DNA of 64,000 nt from Xiphophorus maculatus (Eukaryota > Chordata > Actinopteri > Cyprinodontiformes > Poeciliidae): contig NC_036455.1 in NCBI RefSeq assembly GCF_002775205.1, forward strand, positions 3,448,501-3,512,500, written 5' to 3'. The number at the start of each line of letters is the position of its first letter. Within the stretch, counting starts at the first letter, position 1. Made by a program: the position numbers and the translations under genes. Below the pieces are notes generated by a model. It ran no database searches. It was not told the DNA's origin and saw only the letters and a list, made by a program, of their open reading frames with translations. Shown here piece after piece: positions 19,605-32,200 of the stretch.

Positions 19605-19889
19605 GGTAACACTTTACTTGACAGGGTGTGGATAAGACTGACATGACACTGTCATAAAGTCTATTAAAAGTGCCAACTTTGCATTATCTTGCAAATAATG
19701 ACACTTTAATGCAAAGTTGGCACTTTTACTGGACTTTCAATGCAACTTTTAAAGCAACTTTGCATTAAAAGTGTAATTATTTACCGAATGACACTTCATG
19801 ACAACAATTATGGACATTCATAAAGACTCCTTCATGTTCATGACAGGTGTTATGTCATCCTTATGCACAAATAAAAATAAAGTGTTACC
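19605..19889. mobile_element. GGTAACACTTTA palindromic MITE, copy 2
   Basis: It is bounded by GGTAACACTTTA and TAAAGTGTTACC as terminal inverted repeats. The interior contains nested inverted blocks (TGCCAACTTTGCATTA and TAATGCAAAGTTGGCA) and no coding capacity. A partial relative is at 12474-12679. Confidence 0.8.
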
Positions 19890-20220
19890 ACCACTAGCAA
19901 TGTGTACCTAATAAAGTGACCAGTGTCTGCATTATGTTGTCTTCTTAGTGTTTGAATTTTGAAGTTTTTGCTGCACTGTTTTTCATACTAGCAGGCTTTT
20001 TTCTACCCTCAGCTGGAGGCTTTTCAGACTGTCCTTGAAAACATCAGCAAAAGCATCTCCTAGTTAGACTGACATTTGTTTTATCATCACTTCCCGGCAA
20101 CATGTTGCCCATCCTGCATCCCTCCCGCACCATACAGAAACCACATTTCTTCAACCACTCCACTCCCACTTAAACCTTTCAGACACTTCTTTCTGCACAT
20201 ACACTCTTCTCCAGTATGAA

Positions 20221-20228
20221 TATAAATT
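20221..20228 (+). promoter_or_regulatory. TATA box of the ECM1-like gene
   Basis: TATAAATT lies 59 bases before the ATG at 20287, which leaves room for a start site about 30 bases downstream and a very short 5' UTR. Confidence 0.55.
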
Positions 20229-20286
20229 AGTCAGTGATCCCACCACAGACCTAGTTCTAGAGGAACCACTGCAACATCGCACAACC

Positions 20287-20723
20287 ATGACTTCAACTGG
20301 AGGCCCCATTGGCTTTTTGATGATTGCCCTGACAGCTCTTCTGTGTTCTGATCAGGGAGGTAACATATTTCAGACTTCTCAATTATTTGAACTTATCGCA
20401 ATCTTACATCTTCATTACTTTTAGTCTTTTTGTTACTTGGTCTTCTACTTCTCAGAGACAAAGACAATTACCCTACCAAACGTCCAGTCCCACCTGCTGC
20501 TCCTACTTCTCTGAATCTCGGTGCCATCATCCAGAAAGGTCATTGCCGTCCCAGATACCTTCCAAGCTACTTTCCTCGGTCCAATGCCAGCCATTTTGTC
20601 CGCCGTGGAAAGTCCATCAATCACCTAGAGTCATGGAACAGTTTGTGCTGTGGAAAGCCAGAAGAAGAAAAACTGTGCCAGGGTTCACCTTCAACCAGAA
20701 TGCATGTTAAATATGACAGATAA
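20287..20723 (+). CDS. Secreted ECM1-like mini-protein
   Basis: Two exons, 20287-20359 and 20458-20723, joined at G|GTAACA and CTCAGAG|AC, encode 112 residues. Residues 1-23 are a signal peptide (hydrophobic GFLMIALTALLC), so the product is secreted. The mature part follows the repeat plan of extracellular matrix protein 1: a Pro-rich lead (PVPPAAPT), NLGAI, a basic HCRPRY-LPSYFP stretch, HFVRRGKSINHLESW, then a CC pair and a final Cys (SLCCGKPEEEKLC). In ECM1 each such half is followed by a Trp-rich segment with more Cys pairs, and the protein has about 540 residues. Here the frame stops after one half, and no further exon was seen before 22.7 kb. It may be a shrunken paralogue or a lineage-specific secreted factor. 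ECM1 lies in the same human chromosome band as PIP5K1A/PSMD4, which supports the reading. The assignment was made by eye and is moderately sure. Confidence 0.6.
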
Positions 20724-20760
20724 TATAATCATTCCCATCAATAGAGAACAAAGGAAACCC

Positions 20761-20766
20761 AATAAA
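20761..20766 (+). terminator. Poly(A) signal of the ECM1-like gene
   Basis: AATAAA lies 38 bases after the stop codon. With the TATA box this makes a complete compact transcription unit of about 0.55 kb. Confidence 0.6.
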
Positions 20767-22690
20767 GCAAATTACTATCTTTACTGCTTATCCATATCGT
20801 CTGTCTCGCCTAGGCAGTCAGAATAAGAGTGTAGATGGTGGTCCGACTGAGTTACTTTTTTCTATTCTGATATATTAAACTTTTCAAGAAATAATGAACA
20901 CCACATTTCAAAATGTGTAGTATAGTTTGCATGCTTATAGTTACCACTTTTACTGTTTTTTTAATTAATTTCACACTCCTATATTTATTAGATGCACTCT
21001 GAAAATTCTGACATGGATTTTGTTTCAACTGGAGCTTCTGTAAAGCCAACGTCAGACTGCAGGCTGGACTTTGAGTGTTAAAAGCAAATGTAATACATCT
21101 ACAAGAAAGTGTAAAGGTCTGTCTGACCCTATGCAGAAATATGCTACGCACATAACAAATAAACAATTTTTCTTTTTACTTTGACTGTTTTCAATTTATT
21201 ATGCATAGAAGAGAACCAGAGCAACTCAAACCACTTTAACCAATGTATAGGAAGCAACTCCACTTCACGTTTCATGCATTTTCAATATAAAAGCATAAAC
21301 AAGCCACTACTTGTGAAACTTGTCTTGAGTCAACATATTTTTCTAATTACTACTATTTTTAGTAATTTACTTTACCGTTGTTTTTCTACATATCTTATAT
21401 GTAAAATAATGTTCAATTCGATTCAAAATACTTCATTAATTCCAGAGGGAAATTAAATGTTGTAACTCATACTGTCCAGGTATGTTGTTGTAGCTGCCGA
21501 CAGCGGTGGTCAGGAAGGATCTCCTGCAACAGTCTGTGTTACGGTGGTTCTGAAAAAGCCTCTTACGGAAGAAGAGCTCTGCTCATGAAGAGGATGCTCA
21601 GAAATGTCCTCATTGTTCTTAATTTATAAAGAATCCTTTACACAATAATGTCGGGAGATTCCAGAACACAACCTGTGTCCTTTATCAAATTGTTAAGACT
21701 TTGTATAGTTAGAATTTTATTATCTTTAAAAGTAAAAGCATATTTTACTTTCTTAGTGGCTCAAAGTAACAGCAGAAGTTTATTAAAACACTATAATTGG
21801 GCTATTTCTTAGGCACAATCTGCATTAAAATACTAGTGTGTGGTGAGTGGTCGAGAACATAGAGAATGAATAACAATGAGATCAATTTTTCTTGAAGTTT
21901 TCTTGAGGTTCCAAACTCATGTTATTAGAAGGACAAAGACTATTGATCCCAACATTTTCTTCCATTTTTTGGTTGAAAGAGCTAAAAAAACAATGAGATT
22001 GTTTAGAACTTTGACAGTGATCATGAGTTCACCAATGATGCTACAAAAAAGAGATTGATTTTTCATCCAGTTCGACCAGTTCAGCTAAAATAGGAATTTA
22101 TTTATGCTTCTAAATGTAAAATTCAAACAGGACAATAGAGTCCAAGCAAAGTTGGTGATCATTGTCAATGGCCCATAATTGCTTCAGCTTCACTTTCTCA
22201 CATTGTTTCCATGATGCCAACTCTAGTGCAAACATGTAAGGTGGAGCCTATTTCAAGTGCAGTGCAAACTGAGGACATAAATGTCGACATCAAAATCTCT
22301 TGAAACTTGCTTGCCTGACGTCATGTTTGCCAATGCCAGCTGATTAGCTCATATCTTCTTATGATGTAATTTGCCCAGAATAAGTGTTTGTTTTTTTCCA
22401 TTAATGTGCTTTTAAAATAACAAATGTTCTTTATAGATAAATAATTTTGTGAAATCCGGCATTTGCAAATTCATGTTTTTATTTTACTGTTTAATGTACA
22501 TAATGCCAAAATACATCACACTGTATTTAACATTCAATAACTATATTTCACAATCAAACAACTGTTTTTGTTCATCGGCAATGAGAAAAAAAACATAAAA
22601 TTAAAAAAAAAATACTTTCAGCTAATTGAACATCTAGTTACTGAAGAACTTGGCAAGACTGTACAGGATGAATGGGTATTTTATTGTGAA
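20767..22690. other. Intergenic between the ECM1-like gene and pip5k1a
   Basis: AT-rich; no coding exon, RNA gene or clear repeat border was recognised. ECM1-type Cys-pair exons were looked for and not found. Confidence 0.5.
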
Positions 22691-22857
22691 AGTACCAGGA
22701 ATCACCGGAAGCGCGGTGTGCGCTCGATTTGAGCCACTCACAGAAACTGCCGCATCCGCATTGCTTCCTTGTTTACGTGTTTGTGGGAATCCTAACTTTT
22801 AGAGGACGTTTTATTCTTTTTGTGGAAAGTCGTAGAACGCCATCACCAGATTCTCGG
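22690..22857 (+). promoter_or_regulatory. pip5k1a promoter/first non-coding exon
   Basis: This is a locally CpG-rich patch (GGAAGCGCGGTGTGCGCTCG near 22708) followed by a donor TTCTCGG|GTAAGT at 22858. It fits a non-coding first exon spliced to the exon holding the ATG at 23247. The exact start and the acceptor of the next exon are uncertain. Confidence 0.5.
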
Positions 22858-23246
22858 GTAAGTTGACCATTAAGACTTTACTTCCTTTTGTTATTCATAG
22901 GTTTGGCGCTGTTGGTTAAAGTGGTGTTAGCGGTTAGCCTCGTCTGTAGACGTCGCCACCCAGTGATCCAGTTAGCAGTCACAGTAACCTACTATATGTT
23001 CTGCTTTTATCGTTCACGCTCTTTTGTTGTTTGCATTTGTAGGCAAATTTTAAACGAAAATTCAGTGTTATTGTAGTTACAGAAAGTTTTGCCCATCCTA
23101 TGCTAAGATTCCACATACTCAGAGTTGGTCAACGTGGCTGGTTTTAGTCCAGTTTCAACAGGAGTATCTGTTATTGACGAGGTTCTGCTTGTCTGCCCAG
23201 ATCCAGACCCGAGTTTCATCTGAACCCAGTCTGGTTTCCTGTCTGA

Positions 23247-26200
23247 ATGGCCACAGCATCTGAGGAGCCTCCAGGTCTTCAGGGCCACTCTTCCAGTAAG
23301 TTCAGGGCTGATTTTCATTTTTTTTAAAATTTATTTATATTATTAAGCCAAAAGTTACAAATTCACGTTTTGATTGTACGTAACTCTGCTTAAAGTTTGT
23401 CTACGGTAAATATTTTCATCATCTGAAAAGTCAGTGCACCCTCCCCCTTATCTTACTCCCTTTGGCTGAAATAACTTCAGAGAGATGCTTCTTTTAGCCA
23501 TCAACATATCTCTGACCTCAATCTGAATCTTAGGAAGGCTTGTCCCACTCCTTTCTTTCAGATATTCCAGGGGTTTCTTGCATATACAACCTATTTCAAG
23601 TTTCTCAGAGTATCTCAAAAACATAAAGATTTGGTCTCTGATTCTGCCTAGGTCTCCTCATTTTTTGATTTTTCTGCAGCAAAGCATTTCTACATTCTGA
23701 CTCGTCCAGCTCTGTGCCTCAAAGCTGGGGTAAAGTTCTTTTCCTGGAATGCTGCATTGTGTTTACACCAAACATCCTCCGTTCTGGTGTAGACATACCT
23801 AATTTTACACTCATCTGTTCAAAGAGTAACCCTGGCCTATGTTAAAATTACCTCTGTCAAATCTTTGGTCTTTGCTTTTTTAATATTTGAGGTTTGATCT
23901 TTTATTGTGTGCTGTTAGTAAAAAAACTGCCTTTCCATCCTAAAAAGACTGCATTGAGTTTTAGATACTTGTCATCATCACTTCTACCGTTTTCAAATTA
24001 CATAAAACAAAATATCAGGATAAACCTTTAGGTCCTTATTGTGCAGCCGGTACAACGTCCCTTTGGACACAAAAATACATGCCATGAAAGTATTAATTGC
24101 ACATTTTCTAATTTATTTCATTTTTTTTCTCATAAGTTGTCAGTTTGCATATCAAATATTCATGTTCTTCTATTCTTTAATTCTGTAAGTGAAAATGAAG
24201 TTATTTATGTTTATTAAAAATACATTTTCCAGTCTGATATATGTATAGTGGAACTTTAGAGGGAAAAATCCATTGTTTTTAAATGAAGAACTAAAATAAC
24301 AAAAATGCCCTAGAGTTTGTTTTTAATTTATTTTTGATTGAAAATATTAAACTTTTTTTCTGAATTTTTAATCTCTTAACTGCCAGTAACACAACACAAA
24401 CACAAAGGGTTGATACTTCCCCCCCCAAACGAAATTGCAGATTGGAATTTTGTAGGGATAGTACTACCCAAGCCGAGAACTGTGGAAAAATTACCAACAG
24501 CACTTATTTTGATCGTCTATTTTTATGTCAAGTGGTTTTGAAACTTGCCAAAAAGTAAATTTTTGGTAAATGGAGAGTTTCATTGTTTCCTGCAGGGGAA
24601 ACAATGCAACAGGATATTTTTTGTAAGAGTTTCAACATAAAACAATGAAAACAACTTAAAAACAGAAATCAAACTGAAATGTTATTATGTAAAACAAATT
24701 ATTCTGAATTGGAGTCAATGATATAAAAATGTTGAAAGGAAACACATGAATCTAATGTATGGAAATTAAACACTGGAGGAAAAACAAGAAGAAAATTCCC
24801 TTGTAAATCATAACTAGTCAAACAGCCTTTCCAATGTATCTACTGACCAATACTGAGTAAGTAAAACTTTATTTATATAGCACCTTTCAAGGTTTCAAAA
24901 GTAACAAAGGCAGATTTAAAAAGAGTCGCTGAACCAGAAACTTGTCAGATCCAATCTAAATGGGTCACACCTAATCACATGGAAAACTTGTTGCTTCCAA
25001 CTTCAGAGCTCAAAAAGCACAAAACACAACAAATGATTTTTAAAACTGTAGATTTCAGAACTAATAATATAATTGTTATTTACATTAAAAAAAAAAAAAC
25101 ATTTGAAAAGAGAACTACATGTGCTGGAGACACCTGTATCTGTTTCACTTTCTAGAAAATGTTTCTTTGTTCCTTATTAGCACAGTTTGAATTGATTTTT
25201 TTTTTATTTAAATACTGGTTTAATTCCTTCCACTGCACTCAAAGACCTGCCGGGTCAGTTTTGGAGGGCACTGTCTTCTCTCAAAGGTAACAAATGAGGT
25301 TGGTCTGCATGTTTGTGTTGGAGCCCAGCTGTAATGTCTGCTTTTTATTGTAAGGAATGACAGTTGAAGCTGTGTTGCACAAAATAATTACGTCCAGTGA
25401 AGAAACTGCCTTTGCTTGGTTACCTAATTGTTGTTTTTTTTTTTTTTACGATTTTTACGTAACACGCGTTTCTTCCCTCTTCTGCCTGCAGACTCGACTG
25501 GGAACCGAAAAAATGTTGCTTCAGAGGTGAGCCACAACACATTTGCTGGAAACTCAGTTGGGACACATAGACACAAATCACCTCGACAGTATGGAGTTTA
25601 GCAACATTTTGCTGACGTCCTATCTTCTCCTTCCTGTTTGAAACATAAAAATGGTGCTTATTGCTACAGACTCAAGATTTCTTTTCCCTGCCTGACTTTC
25701 TGCTGTCTTGTGTTTGGACTGACAGAGTCCGAGCATCGGCACGTCTCAGGCCCTGAAAAAAACCATCGGCCATCGGGGAGTTGATCCCACGGGGGAGACG
25801 GTCTACAAAAAGGTGCCATCATAGATAGTAGCTCTTTATGAGCCAGCAGAACTTCATAGTGTCTGGATTTCTGCTAGTGTTTGTGACATATAATCATATA
25901 ATCCTTTGCAAAAGTATCCACACGTTCAGACCAAAAATAAAGCAGTACATAATTGTGAAGCGGAGGGATTCAAAAAGGTTTTACTGATGAAAATGTAAAA
26001 AAGGTAAAATTTTTCTTGCCACTCTTTCATTTAGGTCAGGTTTGTGAGGAGGATAGCAGTTTGTAGATCCATCCACATGAACGGTGGATCCAGTTCCTCC
26101 AATCTTATCTTAGCATGCTTATTTTTAAATCATGTCCTATCTGACAGTTTAACAAGCAGAATTGATGTCTGAGTGCCAAAAAGAGGCCAAACACTTTTAC

Positions 26201-29200
26201 TTTCACAAATGGAGCAGTGCGACTTTTGCTCTTGATATACATTTAGAAAAAACTTTCACTTTCTTTAGAACTTGCTCTGTGATTGTTTCAATTGCAACGA
26301 ACAAGAAAAACAAAAGAAAATAGAACAGGTGGTGGAGAAAGTTAACAGGCAGACAGAGAGCTAAAAATGGAAGCGAGGAAGAAGGATGTAGAGAATACAA
26401 GAAAACACATTTGGAATCTGTTTCTACGCCGGAGGAAAGAGAGAAAAAAAAACCCGAGAGCCTAGATAACACAACAATGACATATGCATATCTAACAACA
26501 GCAATGCCACTGAAGACTGCATGGTGCTAATTAATGGAAGCTGTATTTAGCCCAGCATAGTGTATCTGTATAGCATAGTGTATTGCTGCTTCTAATTAAT
26601 ATCTTAACGCCAGCCTTGTCAGTTCAGGTGCGTTGCCTTTGGCAGTATTGTGGTTTTGCTGCACTCTTTAAATTTTTGGTTGTGGTTTAAACAGTATTTC
26701 TTGAGAATTACGATGCCTTAGATATTGTTTTATAACCAGTTCTGCTTTACACTACTTCCTGGTCTGTCTGCTGTGTTCACTTATGTTCTTTAACAAACCA
26801 ATGAGGCCTTCATAAATAAGATTAATAACTATTTACTAATATGGTGACTTCTGCAGCCACTTGGCTGCTGTGGACTTTATTGTAGGGGTATCTGAGTAAA
26901 GGAGGCTGAGTATAAATGCCTGTTATGCTTTTTAAAAATCTAACTTGGTGATATTTTGAAAACCATCCTCCCACTTCACATTTATGCACTACTTGTATAA
27001 ATGTTTGGCTTATGTTCATAAACCATCAGTAACATCTAGTCTTTAATCCTACATTTAAACATGCAAGTATTCCCTTCTATCCAGACAACATCTTCCACTC
27101 TTAAAGCGGCCATACAGTTGGGCATCACACACACGGTGGGCAGCTTGAACCAGAAACCTGAGAGAGATGTGCTGCTGCAAGACTTTGAAGTCGTGGAAAG
27201 CATCTTCTTTCCCTGGTGAGTTCGGAGAATTATTTAGCAAGGAGATTTCTTTTTATTTGTCTCGTCTGTGTTCAGAAAATAAATGTCTCGGTTTGTCATT
27301 TTCTGGCAGCGAAGGCAGTAACCTGACACCGGGTCATCACTACGGAGACTTCAGGTTCAAAACATACGCTCCAATCGCCTTTCGTTACTTCAGAGAGATG
27401 TTTGGCATCCGGCCTGATGACTACATGGTACTTCTGTACACACTATTCAGAACAACTGAATAATGAAAAGAATGAGGAGAATGGGTAACCAGAGAGCAAT
27501 GGAGTTTTGGCACAAGAGAGGCGGGGCTTTTTCCACCTATTAGTTGTTACTAATTTTAGAGTTGGTGTTACTATTTTTAGAGTTGGTGTTCTTTTTCAGT
27601 TCTTATCTCATGTCTTCATACTTTACTATGATTTATTTGCAGTATTCTCTGTGTAACGAGCCTCTGATTGAGCTGTCGAGTTCCGGGGCCAGCGGATCTC
27701 TGTTCTACCTCTCGAGTGACGATGAATTCATTGTTAAGACAGTGCAGCACAAAGAGGCAGAGTTTCTCCAAAAACTGCTTCCAGGATACTTTATGGTAAG
27801 ATCTGATTCAATGCACACTTTTCTCAAGCTGGGCCTCAGGGCAAACGGTCTTGCATGTGTTGAATTTTTCCCAGCTCATAAACACCTAATTTGCATCAGA
27901 AGGTAATTACCAGGATTCTGCCGAATTGAGGCTGAAGTACTTCATTCCTTTGAATCGGCTAAGTCATGAATACAGAGGATAGCATTGAGAAATACCGTAG
28001 TTTAAGACACGAGATGTGTTGCAGTATACTTCTCTTTGTAGTGATCATTTCCTCCTGACATATTAACTACAATAGGAAATATGACATGATTAAAAAATAC
28101 AGTTGATTTTCCTTTCAGTTATCTGATAAGAGCAAAGTCTACGCTTATATGGTTGGCTTCAAGGAATAGAACCACAATACGTTCCCATAAGTTGAATGCA
28201 AATAATGTGTCATTGCAATATTTAGCGATAACACTGACTGACCATTTATCATTTAATACTAGCTTCACATGAGTTTTCTAATAATAAATACCTCATCAGA
28301 CCAAATCAACACCTCTGTCTGTTGTAAACATTCCCATATTCTACAGTTATTTTAATCTAAAGATATTGACAAGAGGAAGAGCTTTGTGTAGAGAAACTAA
28401 GTACACCCTTCTTGGTTTCATATAGTTTGAGAGAGCAATAATTAGCTTATTTGATGATCTTCATCTGTGTCTGCTTCTATGGAGGCAGGATTTTGGTCAG
28501 TTTGCTATTCCGGAGCAATTAGGTGTTTAACACAATGCCAAGATGTAAAGACTACAGCAATGATCTTAGAGAAGTCACCAAGAGATTCTATACAGGTGGA
28601 AAAATTTTATATCTATACATTGTTATCAGAAGGATGTTTCAACATATTTCTGATTTTCTACAATCAAGGATGATTTAAAATAATCTAATAATCCGGTAAT
28701 CCGGATTGTGTCCTGACACACAAAACAAAGGAGAGTATTTTTCTTTATGAAGGGTGTCTTTAGGTTGTATAATTGTTCAGATGGCCATGAAGAGAACTCA
28801 GACTAACTTACAATTAGGGCTGAAACAATTAATCGGGTTATTTGTGATTAATCGATTATTGAAATAATTGTCAACTAATTTAGTAACTGAAAAATTGTTA
28901 ACTGGGGTATGCAGACTCAAAAAAGACAATTGCTGAAAGAACAACATACTCAGAGCAACAATTAAGCCAAAATTGTACAAAAAAACATTTGCAGTTAAGA
29001 ATTTATCTTTGTCTGTGAATATGTTCTATGCAAAACTCCTTAATCTAAAGATTGTGACATAGGGTTAGCTTTTTTCTGTACAAGCAAACACCTTTTGCTA
29101 TCCAATTATTAATCTGTAATCCAAAAAATATAGATCAGCCATACATTATTGATGCTAAGTCAAGGACAAGAGGTTGTCACAAGTATTCTTATCTGCAGAT

Positions 29201-32200
29201 TCATCCTTTGCTATAAATGATCAGGCATATACCAAAGGAATGCCTATGTTGTTGCCTCTTAGCAATAAAATGTATATTTTCTCATGTTAAAAAATTATTT
29301 GAATTATTTTCATTTTTTAAATGTATTTCTAATATTGTATAAAAATTAATTGCCTTCTTCTGTGATTTCTTTTCTTCTGTAGAACTTGAACCAGAACAAG
29401 AGAACCTTATTACCAAAGTTTTATGGACTGTACTGCGTTCAAGCAGCCGGTAAAAACATCCGCATTGTAGTTATGAACAATCTGCTGCCCAGTTCGGTAC
29501 GGATGCACCTCAAATTCGATCTGAAAGGCTCCACTCATAAGCGACGAGCCAATCCCAAAGAGAGGGAAAAGGCTGTTCCCACGTTCAAGGACCTGGATTT
29601 CATTCAGGACATGAATGATGGTTTATTTCTGGAGGCAGACACGTACAATGCTGTATGTAAAACTATTCAGAGAGACTGTCTGGTAAGAATTAAGTTAAAA
29701 CTTAAATACATAGTTTACTATTAATTTAATGTGGGTTTTTTTCATGACTTGGTTTGTTCAACTTGGTTTCAGCTGTTGCAAAGTTTCAAGATAATGGACT
29801 ACAGTCTGCTAGTGGGAATTCATAATTTAGATCAGGCCTGTCGAGAGCAAAATACAGAAGCAGCAGCAGAAGGAGCCGTGAGGCCGCAAGTCCAGAAGTC
29901 CCTCTACAGCACAGCTATCGAGGCCATCCAGGCTGAAACAGGACGAGTGGAGCCAGTGGACCAGTGAGTGAAAATGAGAAGGTCTTGAATTCTGGTCAGA
30001 AGGTTATATAAACTTATGGACATAAATGTGGTATTAATTTGGGGCTTTAAAATGCTTTATTTCAACTTTTACCAGGTTTCAATTATTATAAACCACACAA
30101 TTTAATATTAAAAACAATAATTTCAAGGAAATATATACATTTAATATAGATTTCATCTAATCCATATCACAAATTACATATTACACGCGCCGCTAAATTC
30201 ATACATCCTTATTGGTAGTTACAAAATACTTAAGTTAATTTAAATGGTATAGTTTCTCAGCATGGATCTGGCTATTAAATCTATAAGAGTGGGAGATATG
30301 GACCTGCAACTTTATGACAATATTTTGTGGTACTAGTGTACTATTTTAAACTGTTTACTTATTTTTAGGTCACGGTAAAGCTATGGCACAGCAATGATAG
30401 GCTCATAAACTCATTCATTAGAATTTATCGTGGCAATGATAAATGAAAATTCTTATGTGAAGAAAGATTTCACAATAACTGATACAATAAATGTCCTCCC
30501 CTATTCCAAAAGTTCACTGTAACCTTGCTTTAATCATTCCAAGATTATTTTTGATATGTGTTTAGGTTCATCGTCCTGTTAGAATACCTAACTATGTCTT
30601 AGATTTCAACCATCTCACCCTATTATGAAATAAAACTGGTTTATGGTGTTCAGGAGACCTTGGAACCACCAAGGAGCAAATTGGAAACTTCTGGAACACC
30701 AGTGTCACTGTTTCCTGTTAAGCTAGTTTCACGTCTCCATAAACTAACAGAAGGTCCTGCTCCAAAACTGACGCCTTTTAGGTGTGACTTAAATTTTCAG
30801 CTGCACACATACACAAGCCAAATGGCATCAAGGAAAAAGCTTTATGACGAAGATTGACCTATGTGACCTTAATAATAAGAAGTGTATGGAGGTCAGCGTT
30901 TCAAACCTGAGAACACTATTGTAGCAGCATTATATGTGGCTGCGTTGTTGCCAGTGGCACTGGTGTGTTGCATAAGATCTAATAATAAAGAAAAATTACT
31001 TACTTAAAATAAAATCAGCAGTTAAATTCTTCAGACTGAGACATAATTAGGTGTTATAAAAGGATAATATTGTTGTGGTAGGAATAAAGTCAGTCTAACA
31101 TGTTTTTGGAAACCTTCCATAGACCTCCTCTCTATAGAAAATGTATTAACTATACACATAAGAATGCCAGGAATCCTATAGAGCAAAATTAAATTTACCA
31201 TTGTTTCCAAGTAGAATAATCACATGTCCCGACAGAGACAGAAAGTCTGTCTCTGTCAGTCTGCAAGTCTATCTGGCTGCTAACCAAACAGCCAGATAGA
31301 AATCTACCGCACTAAGTGTGTTTAATTTTTCAGGACCGGAGGGATCCCTGCACGAAACTCAAAGGGCGAGAGGCTGCTGGTGTACATTGGTATTATTGAC
31401 ATTCTGCAGTCCTATAGGTGAGTACATGTTTGTGCCTTTGTTTATTAAATAAAAACCAAAACCCAGCCCTCATGGAAAAAAGCAATACATACACAGATCC
31501 GTTCAACAAAACGCTCCTAGATCATTTGTTTTTTTTAGCAGCAAGACTCAAAACTCACACACACTAATATTATAAGTTTACAGAAACTTAAAACTTTTAA
31601 TTGGGCTTAACAAACAAAAAACTTTTGTGCAGTCTTTGTGAACAGCTTAAGTGAAACAGAAACCTGTGTGTTGTGTTGTGTTAAACTGGGTTCACTTAGC
31701 ATGAATGAAGCTGTGCATAAAAGCTTTCAGACATTCCTGAGCTTCTTTTAGTAAATAAAATGTTTTGTTTGGTTCTGTTCATTTCACCCCGTCGCCATTT
31801 ATTTTCACAATTTTGACCGTTCTCTTGTCATTTTCAATTTTTTTTAGTACAAAAGAGAGCCAATATTTTAGGGCATTAACATGAAATGGTTTAAGTATAT
31901 GTGCAACGTTTATGGTGAGCTGGGTGAAAGGGCAGTGTGTTGGTATGAAATTGAAAATCTATTAAACTGATCTTATTGATTTTTGCTGTATATTTTGTGT
32001 GAATTGTTTTGGTTGAATCTACACAATTCTAGAATTGTGCTGCTTGTGGTGGCAGCATGTTGGTGTAGCTCTGATTTGTTATTTTTGTAAACTTGGTTTG
32101 TAATTTTTTGGTTGAGGCTTTGGATGTTTGGACATTTGTTCCTTCTGGTTCTGGACGCTGTGCAGCTGGAATTACTTTTTTACTCTCGGACTGCTGCTAT

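Larger units (their letters stand above)
13345..20220. other. Gene-poor intergenic stretch
   Basis: No splice-supported coding region was found. The stretch holds a GC-rich LTR-like block (17783-18247), a block with piggyBac-like end and hairpin (18683-19045) and a palindromic MITE (19605-19889). The remaining sequence is AT-rich with short chance frames. Confidence 0.5.

Noticed and set aside
24855..24900. AAACTTTATTTATATAGCACC as a defined transposon
   Set aside because: A common fish repeat motif, but too short here to set family or limits.
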